This document shows, piece after piece, positions 1 to 7,528 of a DNA stretch of 64,000 nt. Source of the stretch: Bacillota bacterium. GTDB taxonomy: Bacteria; Bacillota; Clostridia; Lachnospirales; Lachnospiraceae. The notes under the pieces were generated by a model. It saw nothing but the letters and a program-made list of their open reading frames with translations, had not been told where the DNA came from and did no database searches. Numbering within the stretch: position 1 is the stretch's first letter; each line of letters opens with the position of its first letter. The translations under genes and the position numbers were made by a program. The stretch covers positions 1-64,000 of the forward strand of contig JAEXGM010000255.1 of NCBI GenBank assembly GCA_023450835.1. The letters are read 5' to 3'.

Positions 1-122
1 TTTGCCTCCACCTTCCTTCAGATTCCACCTCACGATGGACACCCTTGGTCTTGGCTATATCCTTCCCACTACTAAGGCGGATTAGGAACTTTCATCCTAG
101 AAACGTGCGCCGCCAGGCGCAC
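1..122 (-). mobile_element. Group IIC intron, 5' end (cut by window edge)
   Basis: Read on the minus strand, this begins GTGCGCC at 122-116, the 5' consensus of bacterial group II introns. It continues with AAGGGTGTCC (46-37) and GGAATCTGAAGGAAG (26-12). These are domain I blocks that I recognise from group IIC introns such as the Oceanobacillus iheyensis intron. The ribozyme runs off the left edge, so the reverse transcriptase gene and domains V/VI are not visible. It sits 3 bases behind a perfect palindromic terminator, the classic target of class C introns. The match is from memory, not from a computed alignment. Confidence 0.88.
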
Positions 123-125
123 TAT

Positions 126-165
126 AAAATCACTCAGTTTAGGAGCTCCTAAACTGAGTGATTTT
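126..165 (-). terminator. Palindromic terminator, intron target
   Basis: A perfect 40-base palindrome (two 20-base arms, 126-145 and 146-165) ends in AAAA/TTTT on each side, so it can terminate in both directions. On the minus strand it follows the gene at 214-618. After TTTTATA the group IIC intron starts, matching the known preference of that class for inserting just behind terminator stems. Confidence 0.85.
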
Positions 166-213
166 TTCTCACCTCATTTAAAATTTTTAGGATTTTGAGG
201 CTATGTTTTTAGT

Positions 214-618
214 TTAGGTATTTTTCTTTATAATTGCTCTAAAGGGTGGATGGCCTGATTCTTGATTTCTAAGTAACGAAGGTTTTCGCATTCTCATGCT
301 ACATCTTAATTCAAAGACCACTTGCTCCTTATCACTCGAAAAAGTCTCTACATCAATCCAGATTGGCACAAGGGGGCTAAAAAAGCTTAACATTGAAACC
401 ACATCTGCTTTAGAAAAAAAACGTCCAGTAATGTGTTCTTTATTTAATATATTAAGTCTCATCACTTCATCCTTTCCCTGTAGCATTTTTCCTGCTTCAA
501 GAATAGGTGTAATTATAAAGGTGTAATTATCTGATTTTATACCCTCATTTTGTTTTATCTCCTCAAGAGTTAAATCTAAATACCGAGAAAATATTTCCTT
601 ATTCATTTCTTTAATCAT
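214..618 (-). CDS. Hypothetical protein, likely immunity protein
   Basis: A 134-residue soluble protein with no signal peptide or membrane segment that I do not recognise. It is rich in Lys, Glu and Phe, and its last 30 residues are basic. The start at 618 lies 7 bases after the stop of a toxin-like C-terminal fragment (626-850) on the same strand. In polymorphic toxin loci the short gene just downstream of a toxin tip is normally its immunity gene, so that role is inferred from position only. A terminator palindrome and a group IIC intron follow. Confidence 0.6.
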   Translation of the reverse strand: MIKEMNKEIFSRYLDLTLEEIKQNEGIKSDNYTFIITPILEAGKMLQGKDEVMRLNILNKEHITGRFFSKADVVSMLSFFSPLVPIWIDVETFSSDKEQVVFELRCSMRMRKPSLLRNQESGHPPFRAIIKKNT

Positions 619-625
619 AGTTCCC

Positions 626-850
626 TCACTTTATTTGTTCTGCAATTATTTTAGATTTTGTTACATCTACATATCCTGACGGAGTAAAATGGTAATCTCC
701 TAATTCCAACCATGCATTTTTAGTTCGTATTCCCAAATTATTTAATACGTTTGGAAATAATTTTCCCTGTTCAACTGTTGGTGCAAAATGTCCAGATGCA
801 TTTGTAATATTTCTAACATAACCCTGGCTATTAACCTTTATTGGACTCTT
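626..850 (-). pseudogene. Orphan C-terminal toxin domain fragment
   Basis: An open frame of 74 codons ends at TGA (626-628) and contains no ATG; upstream it is closed by a stop at 851-853. The peptide ends GYVDVTKSKIIAEQIK and contains SGHFAPTVEQGKLFPN and KNAWLELGDYHFTPSG, which looks like the tip domain of a polymorphic toxin. It directly precedes a presumed immunity gene. Such orphan tip/immunity cassettes lie downstream of full-length toxins and can replace their tips by recombination. I cannot name the domain family. It could also be simple decay of a former full-length gene. Confidence 0.55.
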
Positions 851-942
851 TCACACACCGGTTTACCTTAGAAGAAAGTTTCTTATATCTGAATGGATTT
901 ATGGATAGGGTAAAGGTTCTAAAACAAATAGACAAATTGTGA
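850..942 (+). pseudogene. C-terminal remnant of a plus-strand gene
   Basis: A short frame starting exactly where the toxin fragment breaks off reads about 30 residues, including LEESFLYLNGFMDRVKVLKQ, then TGA at 940-942. A hairpin with a T-run follows at 972-999. It has no start codon. The shape (gene tail plus terminator butting against a broken gene) suggests the end of an inserted element, possibly a transposase, but the family is not identified. Confidence 0.3.
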
Positions 943-971
943 TTTTCTGTTTTATCTAACCCCCGCATCCT

Positions 972-999
972 AGAATTGTTATTTTCCAACAATTCTGGT
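972..999 (+). terminator. Intrinsic terminator (plus strand)
   Basis: AGAATTGTT and AACAATTCT form a 9-bp stem around a 6-base loop, followed by GGTTTTTT on the plus strand. No complete plus-strand gene precedes it; the only candidate is the remnant at 850-942. Confidence 0.55.
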
Positions 1000-1094
1000 T
1001 TTTTAGGTTAATTATTTTTTAAGTAATTGATTGTGCAATATTAAATCATTTTCAAGCTGCATCTTTGGTTATTTTTAAGTATTAAAATATACAA

Positions 1095-1634
1095 TTATCT
1101 TTCAGAAATATACTTACTAGGGACCATATCTGCCAGCCATACTTTTTCATTACCATAGTAAAATTTTATACCATCATTCCAAGCTTTTGAGGAATCAATT
1201 ATTAAAATACATGGCTTATTATCATGTCGTTTTCCTACGCTCTCAGCTGTTTCAATATCTTGTGATAAATGAACATATTGTCTGTTTTTTGGTAATAAAC
1301 CATTCGATGTAATAGAATCTAGAAATCTTCTTGCTGTACCATGGTATAAAAATTGGGGAGGCATCTTTTCTTCTTTTACAATTTTCATTGGTATAGAATG
1401 TCCATAAAATGCTCTGATTTTATCATCATAAATTTCATGTCGCTTTTTTTCTGATCTTTCAATCATTTCTATTAAATCTTCCTTAGTAATATCGTCCCAT
1501 TTTGGAGTTTGGTGTAAAGAAAATAGTAATTGCTCTAGTGATACCCCTCCGTTTTCATCCATCTCCAGCTCATACTCCCAAGGTGCATGACGTAAAGCAT
1601 AAGACACTTCTTTGCTCAATTCAGAATAATTCAT
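1095..1634 (-). CDS. kptA: RNA 2'-phosphotransferase KptA/Tpt1
   Basis: This protein transfers the 2'-phosphate of a spliced or repaired RNA to NAD+, giving ADP-ribose cyclic phosphate. Its 179 residues match the usual family length. Visible motifs are ALRHAP near residue 13 (Arg15, His16), a YGHS block near residue 78, HGT near residue 98, and the HLSQDIETAESVGKRH block that forms the NAD-binding part of the fold. The gene sits inside a toxin/immunity array, 12 bases from the SUKH-type gene, so it may have arrived with the cassette. A role in repairing toxin-damaged RNA is speculation. Confidence 0.9.
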   Translation of the reverse strand: MNYSELSKEVSYALRHAPWEYELEMDENGGVSLEQLLFSLHQTPKWDDITKEDLIEMIERSEKKRHEIYDDKIRAFYGHSIPMKIVKEEKMPPQFLYHGTARRFLDSITSNGLLPKNRQYVHLSQDIETAESVGKRHDNKPCILIIDSSKAWNDGIKFYYGNEKVWLADMVPSKYISER

Positions 1635-1646
1635 GATTTCACTTCC

Positions 1647-2000
1647 TTACTCTATTCCAATTAGTTCTTTGATTGCACTAATAAACCATGACCAAAAATC
1701 ATCAAATTCTTGCCTTCTTTCATATCCTTCTGACGCATAATCATGAACAATAAATACCTTTTCGTTAAAACCTATTTCAAAACAGGCAATATCATCATTA
1801 TCGTCTCGTCTGGCAAACGGTATCAATTTGCGATTTGGAAATCGTTTATCTAAACCTTCTTTTCGCGATATTATTTGTTCTTTACTCATAAGATACCAGT
1901 ATTCATAATCTATTAAATTTAACTCAATAACTTTTAAATACGATTGAGGGAATTTAAAATTTTCAATTTCCTTTTCTAACTCACATATGTTTTTCAACAT
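1647..2000 (-). CDS. SMI1/KNR4 (SUKH)-like immunity protein
   Basis: An acidic protein of 117 residues. An N-terminal helix (LEKEIENFKFPQSYLKVIEL) is followed by a Trp/Tyr-rich core with ARRDDNDDIACFEIG, and it ends in an aromatic helix (FDDFWSWFISAIKELIG). This pattern is typical of the SUKH superfamily, the most common immunity fold of polymorphic toxins. It lies 11 bases after the toxin gene, where the cognate immunity gene is expected. The family call is by pattern; the inhibitory role is inferred. Confidence 0.7.
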   Translation of the reverse strand: MLKNICELEKEIENFKFPQSYLKVIELNLIDYEYWYLMSKEQIISRKEGLDKRFPNRKLIPFARRDDNDDIACFEIGFNEKVFIVHDYASEGYERRQEFDDFWSWFISAIKELIGIE

Positions 2001-2011
2001 AAATTACTCCT

Positions 2012-3421
2012 TTATATTTTATTTCCTGGCATATCAAATGAACCCGATGGGTATGTATTTCTAAAAGTCGAATTTTGTTTTCCGACTCTTAACTCTAATG
2101 CTTCACCCCAAGTTTTTGGAATTCCTTTCTTTGTTGTAAACCTTTCTATCAAATCACTTGGTAAAGCATCATTGTAACTATGGACATTGGCTTGAACATC
2201 TATCCCTGCCTGACGAGCCGCAGCAACTCTGGTATTGTCAATAGTAGTAAATTTACCATCAGACATTTGAACTACATCAATTGGTTCTCCAGCCCAACCA
2301 TTTTTCTTCATACTTGCAATAATCTCTTCAGAACCATTTATAGAACTTTGGCTAAATCTAATTTCATTAGGATTAATACTCTGCCCCGAGCCCTCAGTAA
2401 CATTACCTGCAGCCTTACTTCCATACCCATTGAACAGTGCTTTATTAGCCGCCATACCGGTACCTGCTCCTGCCAATAATGACAAAGCAATAGTTACGCT
2501 GGAGGGCGCTCCCGCTTTATCACTTAGAATCGCTGTTGAACCGGCAGCGGCTTCTGCCAGGACCTCTGAGGCAAACATCTTTGCAAAGGCCATTCCTCCT
2601 TCACTGATGAGTACCCCATGTCCCAAAGTAACTAAGTTTACAGTGGCAGATACTATCTTAAGTGTTCCTTCGGTGTTCGTTAAATAATCATTTGTAATCA
2701 GAGTCTTCCCCGTTGCCGCTTCATAGATGGGTATTACTACGGTTAATTCACTTAATAATTCTGTTAATTCCAGGTAGAAGGGGGAGTCCTTTTTGTAGGC
2801 GAATTCTTTCAATACAAGGCTGTCCAGATACTTCTCCAGGGTAACCTCTTTGCCGTTTATTTTACCAGATTTGACCAGATTTTCATAGTCTTCTTCGAAG
2901 AAAGCTGCGAATCCTTCTACCTTCTGGTTATAAGTAGTGCTTTCGTAAGAACTGCCTTCTGTTTCCTGATAACGGCTGCCTATAAAATCCTCAAGGGTCA
3001 GATAGGACATATCCTTCTCGAATCCGTAGCCCCTTCCTCCGCCGTATACACTGACATTTGTCTGCAATCCGATTGTATTATCTGTTTTTCCGTCTGTCAT
3101 ATCGATTCCTGCCATATGATCCATGGCATCATTAAAGCCTTTATACAGAGGAGTTTCCAGATAATCCAAAATATCATAAAGTACATCATTAATGTATCTT
3201 AACAAATATCCTCTATGCTCTGCAAACTCATCGATCTTCTGACCCTGGGAAGTAAAGCCTGCCCCTAAAGACCCGGAATCCAGTTCTCTTTCAATATCCT
3301 TACACAGATCATCCAGATCTGCAAAGGCAAAGGGAAGATTTACATAGTATCCCATGCCGACGTTGCTTCGGTCCATCCAGGCATAATTATTAAAATATTC
3401 CTTTTCCAGCTGTCTTACCAT
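2012..3421 (-). CDS. Polymorphic toxin with C-terminal ParB-like nuclease domain
   Basis: A 469-residue protein without a signal peptide. Residues 1-110 are helical and acidic, a probable trafficking/adaptor domain. Residues 255-330 are Ala/Gly-rich with hydrophobic stretches, typical of the pre-toxin linker. The last 120 residues form a ParB/sulfiredoxin-like domain: NPNEIRFSQSSING, then DGKFTTIDNTRVAAARQAGI, and a basic end. Such domains act as DNA/RNA-damaging tips in contact-dependent or type VII-secreted toxins. The next genes supply a likely immunity protein. The delivery route is not visible in this window. Confidence 0.75.
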   Translation of the reverse strand: MVRQLEKEYFNNYAWMDRSNVGMGYYVNLPFAFADLDDLCKDIERELDSGSLGAGFTSQGQKIDEFAEHRGYLLRYINDVLYDILDYLETPLYKGFNDAMDHMAGIDMTDGKTDNTIGLQTNVSVYGGGRGYGFEKDMSYLTLEDFIGSRYQETEGSSYESTTYNQKVEGFAAFFEEDYENLVKSGKINGKEVTLEKYLDSLVLKEFAYKKDSPFYLELTELLSELTVVIPIYEAATGKTLITNDYLTNTEGTLKIVSATVNLVTLGHGVLISEGGMAFAKMFASEVLAEAAAGSTAILSDKAGAPSSVTIALSLLAGAGTGMAANKALFNGYGSKAAGNVTEGSGQSINPNEIRFSQSSINGSEEIIASMKKNGWAGEPIDVVQMSDGKFTTIDNTRVAAARQAGIDVQANVHSYNDALPSDLIERFTTKKGIPKTWGEALELRVGKQNSTFRNTYPSGSFDMPGNKI

Positions 3422-3751
3422 AGCAGATCCCCATAGATAATCCTTGTTATCTTCCTGTCCTGCTCCAGTCCATCTATAACAGCGTTAATTATAAAGTGAT
3501 ATACCTTACCATATAGGTTAATGAAAGTTTGATTATGCAACAAGATAAAATTTGTCATAAAATATGTCTCCACATTTCCTAATTATTTTGATTCACAATG
3601 TCTTGCTTTCACCTTATAATAAAATTTAAATTTATCCGGATATTTTAAACATGTTTTGAAAACAAGTTATTGATTTACTCTTAATATGAATGATAATTTT
3701 TTATTTGAGGTAAATTTTAAGGATTGTATATAATAAAAAAATACATAAAAA
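3422..3751. other. AT-rich intergenic region
   Basis: About 330 bases upstream of the toxin gene. It is strongly AT-rich and must contain the toxin promoter, but I could not assign a convincing -35/-10 pair. No ORF or hairpin of note was seen apart from the terminator at its right end. Confidence 0.5.
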
Positions 3752-3790
3752 TAGAGATACTGCAAAACATCTTATTGTGCAGTATCTCTA
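3752..3790 (-). terminator. Terminator of mannoside operon
   Basis: A perfect 13-bp stem (3752-3764 with 3778-3790) is followed on the minus strand by TTTTTATGTATTTTTTT. It lies 21 bases after the stop of the mannose-6-phosphate isomerase gene and closes the operon. Confidence 0.88.
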
Positions 3791-3811
3791 TCCATATAAC
3801 TCAACTCTATG

Positions 3812-5551
3812 CTATCTTACCGTTGCGACTATTACTTTTATTTCTTCTCCCTCCAAGGCTTCCAGCACAAATTCTTCTGCTCCTGCCGGGATGATGAAGG
3901 TCTCACAATAATGAATCTTCTTAGGAGGCCAGCTCCCTTTTTTGCTCTTAAGCCAGCATTCCCTGCCTTCTACCAGATTCAACACTGCTGCGGAACCTTT
4001 TAGTGATATCTCTGCCTCACCGCTAAAGGTATATCGGAGAGTCTCAATGAATTCATACTCATGGAGACCGGTTCTTTCTATAATGCACTGTCCATTATCG
4101 GACAATACTTCTTCCTGATGGATTAAATTGCTCATGACCCATTTGGTGTCCCTGTTCCACTGGATATTTTTACTTCCATGGTCTATATGCACCGGCCTTG
4201 GAAGGCCATCCAACCCTATATGCCCCCAGTCCCATAACTTGAAGGTAAATATATAGGGAGTTGCACTTATTTCCAGTACCTGTGTATCCTTCCCGGAACA
4301 ATGAACGGTACCCGCCGGAATTAATATGTGGTCATGTTTTTTAACAGGTATGCGGTTAATATATTTCTCTGCATCAAATATCAGCTCGCCCCGGTTGGCG
4401 GCTTTCAGGTCGGCAAGCATTGCCTCCCTGTCAATACCTTCCCTCAGTCCGATGTATACACAGCTGTCTTCCGCAGCATCCAGAATATAATAACTTTCAT
4501 CCTGGGTGTAGCTCATTCCGAAAGCATTTCTTATGTAATCAAGGGTTGGATGTACCTGAAGAGACAGGTTTCCACCTCCAAAGGTATCCAGCATATCAAA
4601 ACGGATAGGAAACTCCGCTCCGAAGGCTTCATATACCCGGCTGCCAAGCAGTTCTGCCGGATACAATTTGACTAAATTCATAGTGGGAAATGTAACAGAA
4701 TTTTTACCAAAGCAGAACCTTACACTGTTCTCTTCCGGAACACCGTCAAAGGCCCAGCCGTAATTGTCCGCTTCCGGCTCCAGCTCAAAGGTCTCCTTCA
4801 TCCACTGGCCGCCCCAGACACTCTTGTCAAAGTAGGGTTCCATACGGAACGGCTCTCCTGATATTCTGGAGTAAGCTTTATAGAAAGAATTCCTGTCTAT
4901 CACTTTTAGTTCCTTGCTGACATTAGCATCAATCCAGTAATCCACCTTATCAAAGTTTTCTTCCTTATGGGTATCTGCCAATCTCCACTCCAGGAAAAAG
5001 CCTATTTTATATTTTGTAAGTACCGGTGCTTCCGGGTTGCAGAACAGCCAGTTAGGGGTCCCTGTACGGTATCTTAACTGTATCTCCCAACGGGTGATGT
5101 CCGCATAATAATGAATATCCCCCCTTGCAAAGAGGCTCGCTCCCACACCGGTAAGAAAAATAATCTTTCCCTGGCTTTCCTCTATCTCTGCCTTTACCTC
5201 AGAGACTTTTGCAGGGTCAAAACAATCCTCCAGCCGGTCCCTTGTCATATATCCGAAAACACGGTCCTCCGTGATATTTCTGTCAAATCTGCGGTAAAGC
5301 TCTTCCTCTGAAAACTTGCAGTTATCCGTATCAAGGAACAGCCCTGTCTTTATTTTCTTTAGGAGCGATAGCAGGTTATCCTTATTGACTCCGGGATATA
5401 TATCAAATACAAAGATTTTATTTCCCTGTTTAATCTGATTTAAAATCAGTTCCTGCAGCTTATTATTTCCAACTAAGACCTCCTCATCCCTGTCACTTAT
5501 CCGGATGTCAGGCTTTACGTCATAGTTGTGTTTAGACTGGTATATAAACAT
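3812..5551 (-). CDS. manA: Class I mannose-6-phosphate isomerase with N-terminal extension
   Basis: Interconverts mannose-6-phosphate and fructose-6-phosphate, bringing mannose released by the operon's alpha-mannosidase into glycolysis. The zinc ligands of type I enzymes are visible: Gln332 and His334 (SLQVHP), Glu352 (DESYYIL) and His417 (IPAGTVH). The protein is 579 residues, about 250 longer than usual. Residues 1-220 look like a kinase-type alpha/beta domain without an intact Walker A loop. It is the last gene of the operon, 17 bases after the GntR-type regulator. Confidence 0.9.
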   Translation of the reverse strand: MFIYQSKHNYDVKPDIRISDRDEEVLVGNNKLQELILNQIKQGNKIFVFDIYPGVNKDNLLSLLKKIKTGLFLDTDNCKFSEEELYRRFDRNITEDRVFGYMTRDRLEDCFDPAKVSEVKAEIEESQGKIIFLTGVGASLFARGDIHYYADITRWEIQLRYRTGTPNWLFCNPEAPVLTKYKIGFFLEWRLADTHKEENFDKVDYWIDANVSKELKVIDRNSFYKAYSRISGEPFRMEPYFDKSVWGGQWMKETFELEPEADNYGWAFDGVPEENSVRFCFGKNSVTFPTMNLVKLYPAELLGSRVYEAFGAEFPIRFDMLDTFGGGNLSLQVHPTLDYIRNAFGMSYTQDESYYILDAAEDSCVYIGLREGIDREAMLADLKAANRGELIFDAEKYINRIPVKKHDHILIPAGTVHCSGKDTQVLEISATPYIFTFKLWDWGHIGLDGLPRPVHIDHGSKNIQWNRDTKWVMSNLIHQEEVLSDNGQCIIERTGLHEYEFIETLRYTFSGEAEISLKGSAAVLNLVEGRECWLKSKKGSWPPKKIHYCETFIIPAGAEEFVLEALEGEEIKVIVATVR

Positions 5552-5568
5552 AAATCAACCTTCTTTAA

Positions 5569-6288
5569 TTAAAGATTAACAGAGTATCGGTATTTATCCC
5601 CAGGATAATAGCAAATTGAGTATTCAACCTCATTATCATGTTGATCATAGGCTACTCTTGTTCTTTTAAAGGTCGGGAATCCCTGGGCAACCTCCAGATA
5701 TTTGGCCACTGCGCCCTCTGCCAGTGTTGCTTCCAGCTGATCTCCCGCCCGTGCAATATTGATATTGTATTTTTCATTCAGGACCTTATATAAAGAGTCA
5801 CTGTATAAGCCTGCATCTAAGGGCAGGTTCTGTATTTTAAGATATGTTGTGGAGTATACCAGAGGCTTGTTATTGGCGCACCTGACACGGGTCAGCTCAT
5901 ATACGGCAGAGTTTACGCTGACACCCAGATTACCTGCTACTTTTTCACTGGCGGCAACCTGTTTAATCTCACAATAGCTCGTCTGCATTTTAATGCCATG
6001 AAGCTGCATTTCTTCTGAAAAACTGATGACCCTTTTCAGGTTCTCTTCAATTTTTCCATAGGTAACGACTGTACCTATTCCTCTCATGCGTTCTACATAG
6101 CCTTTGTTCACCAATTCCCCTACTGCAAGTCTGACCGTCATCCTGCTCACACCATACTGCTCCTGAAACTGCTTCTCACTGGGAATAATCTGTCCCGGTG
6201 CATATTCCCCCTTTTCAATTGCCTCCGCAATCTGCTGGGACATCTGCAAATACAGTGCCACTGCGGCCTTCCCTCTATCAAGTGTCAT
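5569..6288 (-). CDS. GntR-family (HutC/UTRA) transcriptional regulator
   Basis: An N-terminal winged helix-turn-helix (PSEKQFQEQYGVSRMTVRLA, then GYVERMRGIGTVV) is followed from about residue 75 by a UTRA ligand-binding domain, typical of regulators sensing sugars or sugar phosphates. I place the start at 6288 because GGAGGTAAGGGTG precedes that ATG with good spacing; an in-frame ATG at 6303 would have its Shine-Dalgarno touching the start. It probably controls this operon through the palindrome at 13348-13363. Confidence 0.88.
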   Translation of the reverse strand: MTLDRGKAAVALYLQMSQQIAEAIEKGEYAPGQIIPSEKQFQEQYGVSRMTVRLAVGELVNKGYVERMRGIGTVVTYGKIEENLKRVISFSEEMQLHGIKMQTSYCEIKQVAASEKVAGNLGVSVNSAVYELTRVRCANNKPLVYSTTYLKIQNLPLDAGLYSDSLYKVLNEKYNINIARAGDQLEATLAEGAVAKYLEVAQGFPTFKRTRVAYDQHDNEVEYSICYYPGDKYRYSVNL

Positions 6289-6312
6289 CACCCTTACCTC
6301 CATCTCCTGAGT

Positions 6313-7218
6313 TCATTCCGTAAGTCCGGTCAACCCCTCCATTATTAATTCCGAGGTATCCTCTTCGATTATAATGCGGATATCCTGCTTTTCACACTCT
6401 GCTTTCAGTCTTGAAAGAAATAAACTGCCGGAACGGCTGATATTTCCTCCTATGACAAAAGTATTGGCCCGAAAGCTTCTTAGCAGCGGTAAAAAAGCGG
6501 CATTTAAGTTTTCACCGAACTCCTCGTACGCTTCTATGGCCCGGCTATTACCGGCCATAGCCATTTTACTTAATTCTAATGGAGTTAACGGCCCATTGCA
6601 ATACTTCCGGGCCAATTTATTTATTCCTCTTATTGAAATATAGTCATCTATCATGGAGGAGCCGAAGGGTACGGGATATGCCCATCCATTTTCCGGAATT
6701 CCTTCCTGTAAGTCAGTGGAAATTCTGCCGTCAATGGAATATGCCGTACCGGCTCCGGTACCGATGCACAGGTAGATTACCCGGAACCCTTCCGAGAGTT
6801 TTCTTTTATGTATTACTCCACGTGCGTAAGCTTCCACATCATTCAGGAAGCTGAAATTCTTTCTCTCTCCTGGAAGAAAACTATGCTTTTCCATTATCCC
6901 TCTGGTTATCATCTCATCGGGAATTGATATGCCATATAAACTTTCATATTTGGCAAGTCCTTTTACCAGCGGGATTCCCTTATTATAATCAAAAGGTCCG
7001 GGAAAGGCCATGCGAATACTTCGTATGGTTTTCCCCTCCCTTTCAATCCGGTCCCATATCTGACCGCACAGCGAAATGAAATGCCTTAGGATTGCCTCTT
7101 TGTCTTTATCCGAATTCGAAGGGAAATCATACACTTTCGATATCTTATTTTCTTCCACCGAGAAATAGCTTCCCTTAATGCCTGTTCCGCCGACATCCAG
7201 CAGCAAATCGTATGTCAT
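6313..7218 (-). CDS. ROK-family sugar kinase (glucokinase-like)
   Basis: The phosphate-binding DVGGTG motif lies at the N-terminus, a catalytic LNDVEA near the middle, and CIGTGAGTAY behind it, as in ROK kinases. The Cys-rich zinc motif of most ROK glucokinases is absent, so this is a divergent member. From the operon it probably phosphorylates mannose (or a related hexose) before ManA. The chosen ATG (7218) starts MTYDLLLDVGGTG; ATGs at 7230 and 7251 are possible, but 7251 lies inside the hairpin-repeat tail. Confidence 0.82.
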   Translation of the reverse strand: MTYDLLLDVGGTGIKGSYFSVEENKISKVYDFPSNSDKDKEAILRHFISLCGQIWDRIEREGKTIRSIRMAFPGPFDYNKGIPLVKGLAKYESLYGISIPDEMITRGIMEKHSFLPGERKNFSFLNDVEAYARGVIHKRKLSEGFRVIYLCIGTGAGTAYSIDGRISTDLQEGIPENGWAYPVPFGSSMIDDYISIRGINKLARKYCNGPLTPLELSKMAMAGNSRAIEAYEEFGENLNAAFLPLLRSFRANTFVIGGNISRSGSLFLSRLKAECEKQDIRIIIEEDTSELIMEGLTGLTE

Positions 7219-7227
7219 ATTAATCAC

Positions 7228-7490
7228 CATGCCCTTTCCAACACGCCTCATGTTTGCGCCGAGGATTTCGCAGGCACAAACATGTGTGTGAAAATTGTCT
7301 TTTAATTTTCACACTAACAGTCATGTCCTTTCCAACGCGCCTCAAGATTGTGCCGAGGATTTCGCAGGCACAATCTTGTGTGTGAATTATGCATCTCAAT
7401 AATTCACACTAACGGACATTTGGCCGTGAGGCCACTCAATGCCGGATGTGAAATGTTCTTTATTTCACACTAGTCTCCTCCAGCCAAAGG
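7228..7490 (-). repeat. Paired-hairpin intercistronic repeat, three tandem units
   Basis: Two clear units and one diverged unit fill the gap between the GH38 and ROK genes. On the minus strand each has stem A (7409-7399 with 7390-7380, GTGTGAATTAT type), stem B (7378-7367 with 7354-7343, CAAGATTGTGCC type, loop TGCGAAATCCTC), then a tail GCGCGTTGGAAAGG. The neighbouring unit changes both arms of its stems together (7314-7304/7296-7286 and 7284-7273/7260-7249). The third unit (about 7411-7490) keeps stem A but has a different stem B. Confidence 0.8.
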
Positions 7491-7528
7491 CATTCTCCCG
7501 TCAAAGGCATTATTCCGCCTTAAAACGT

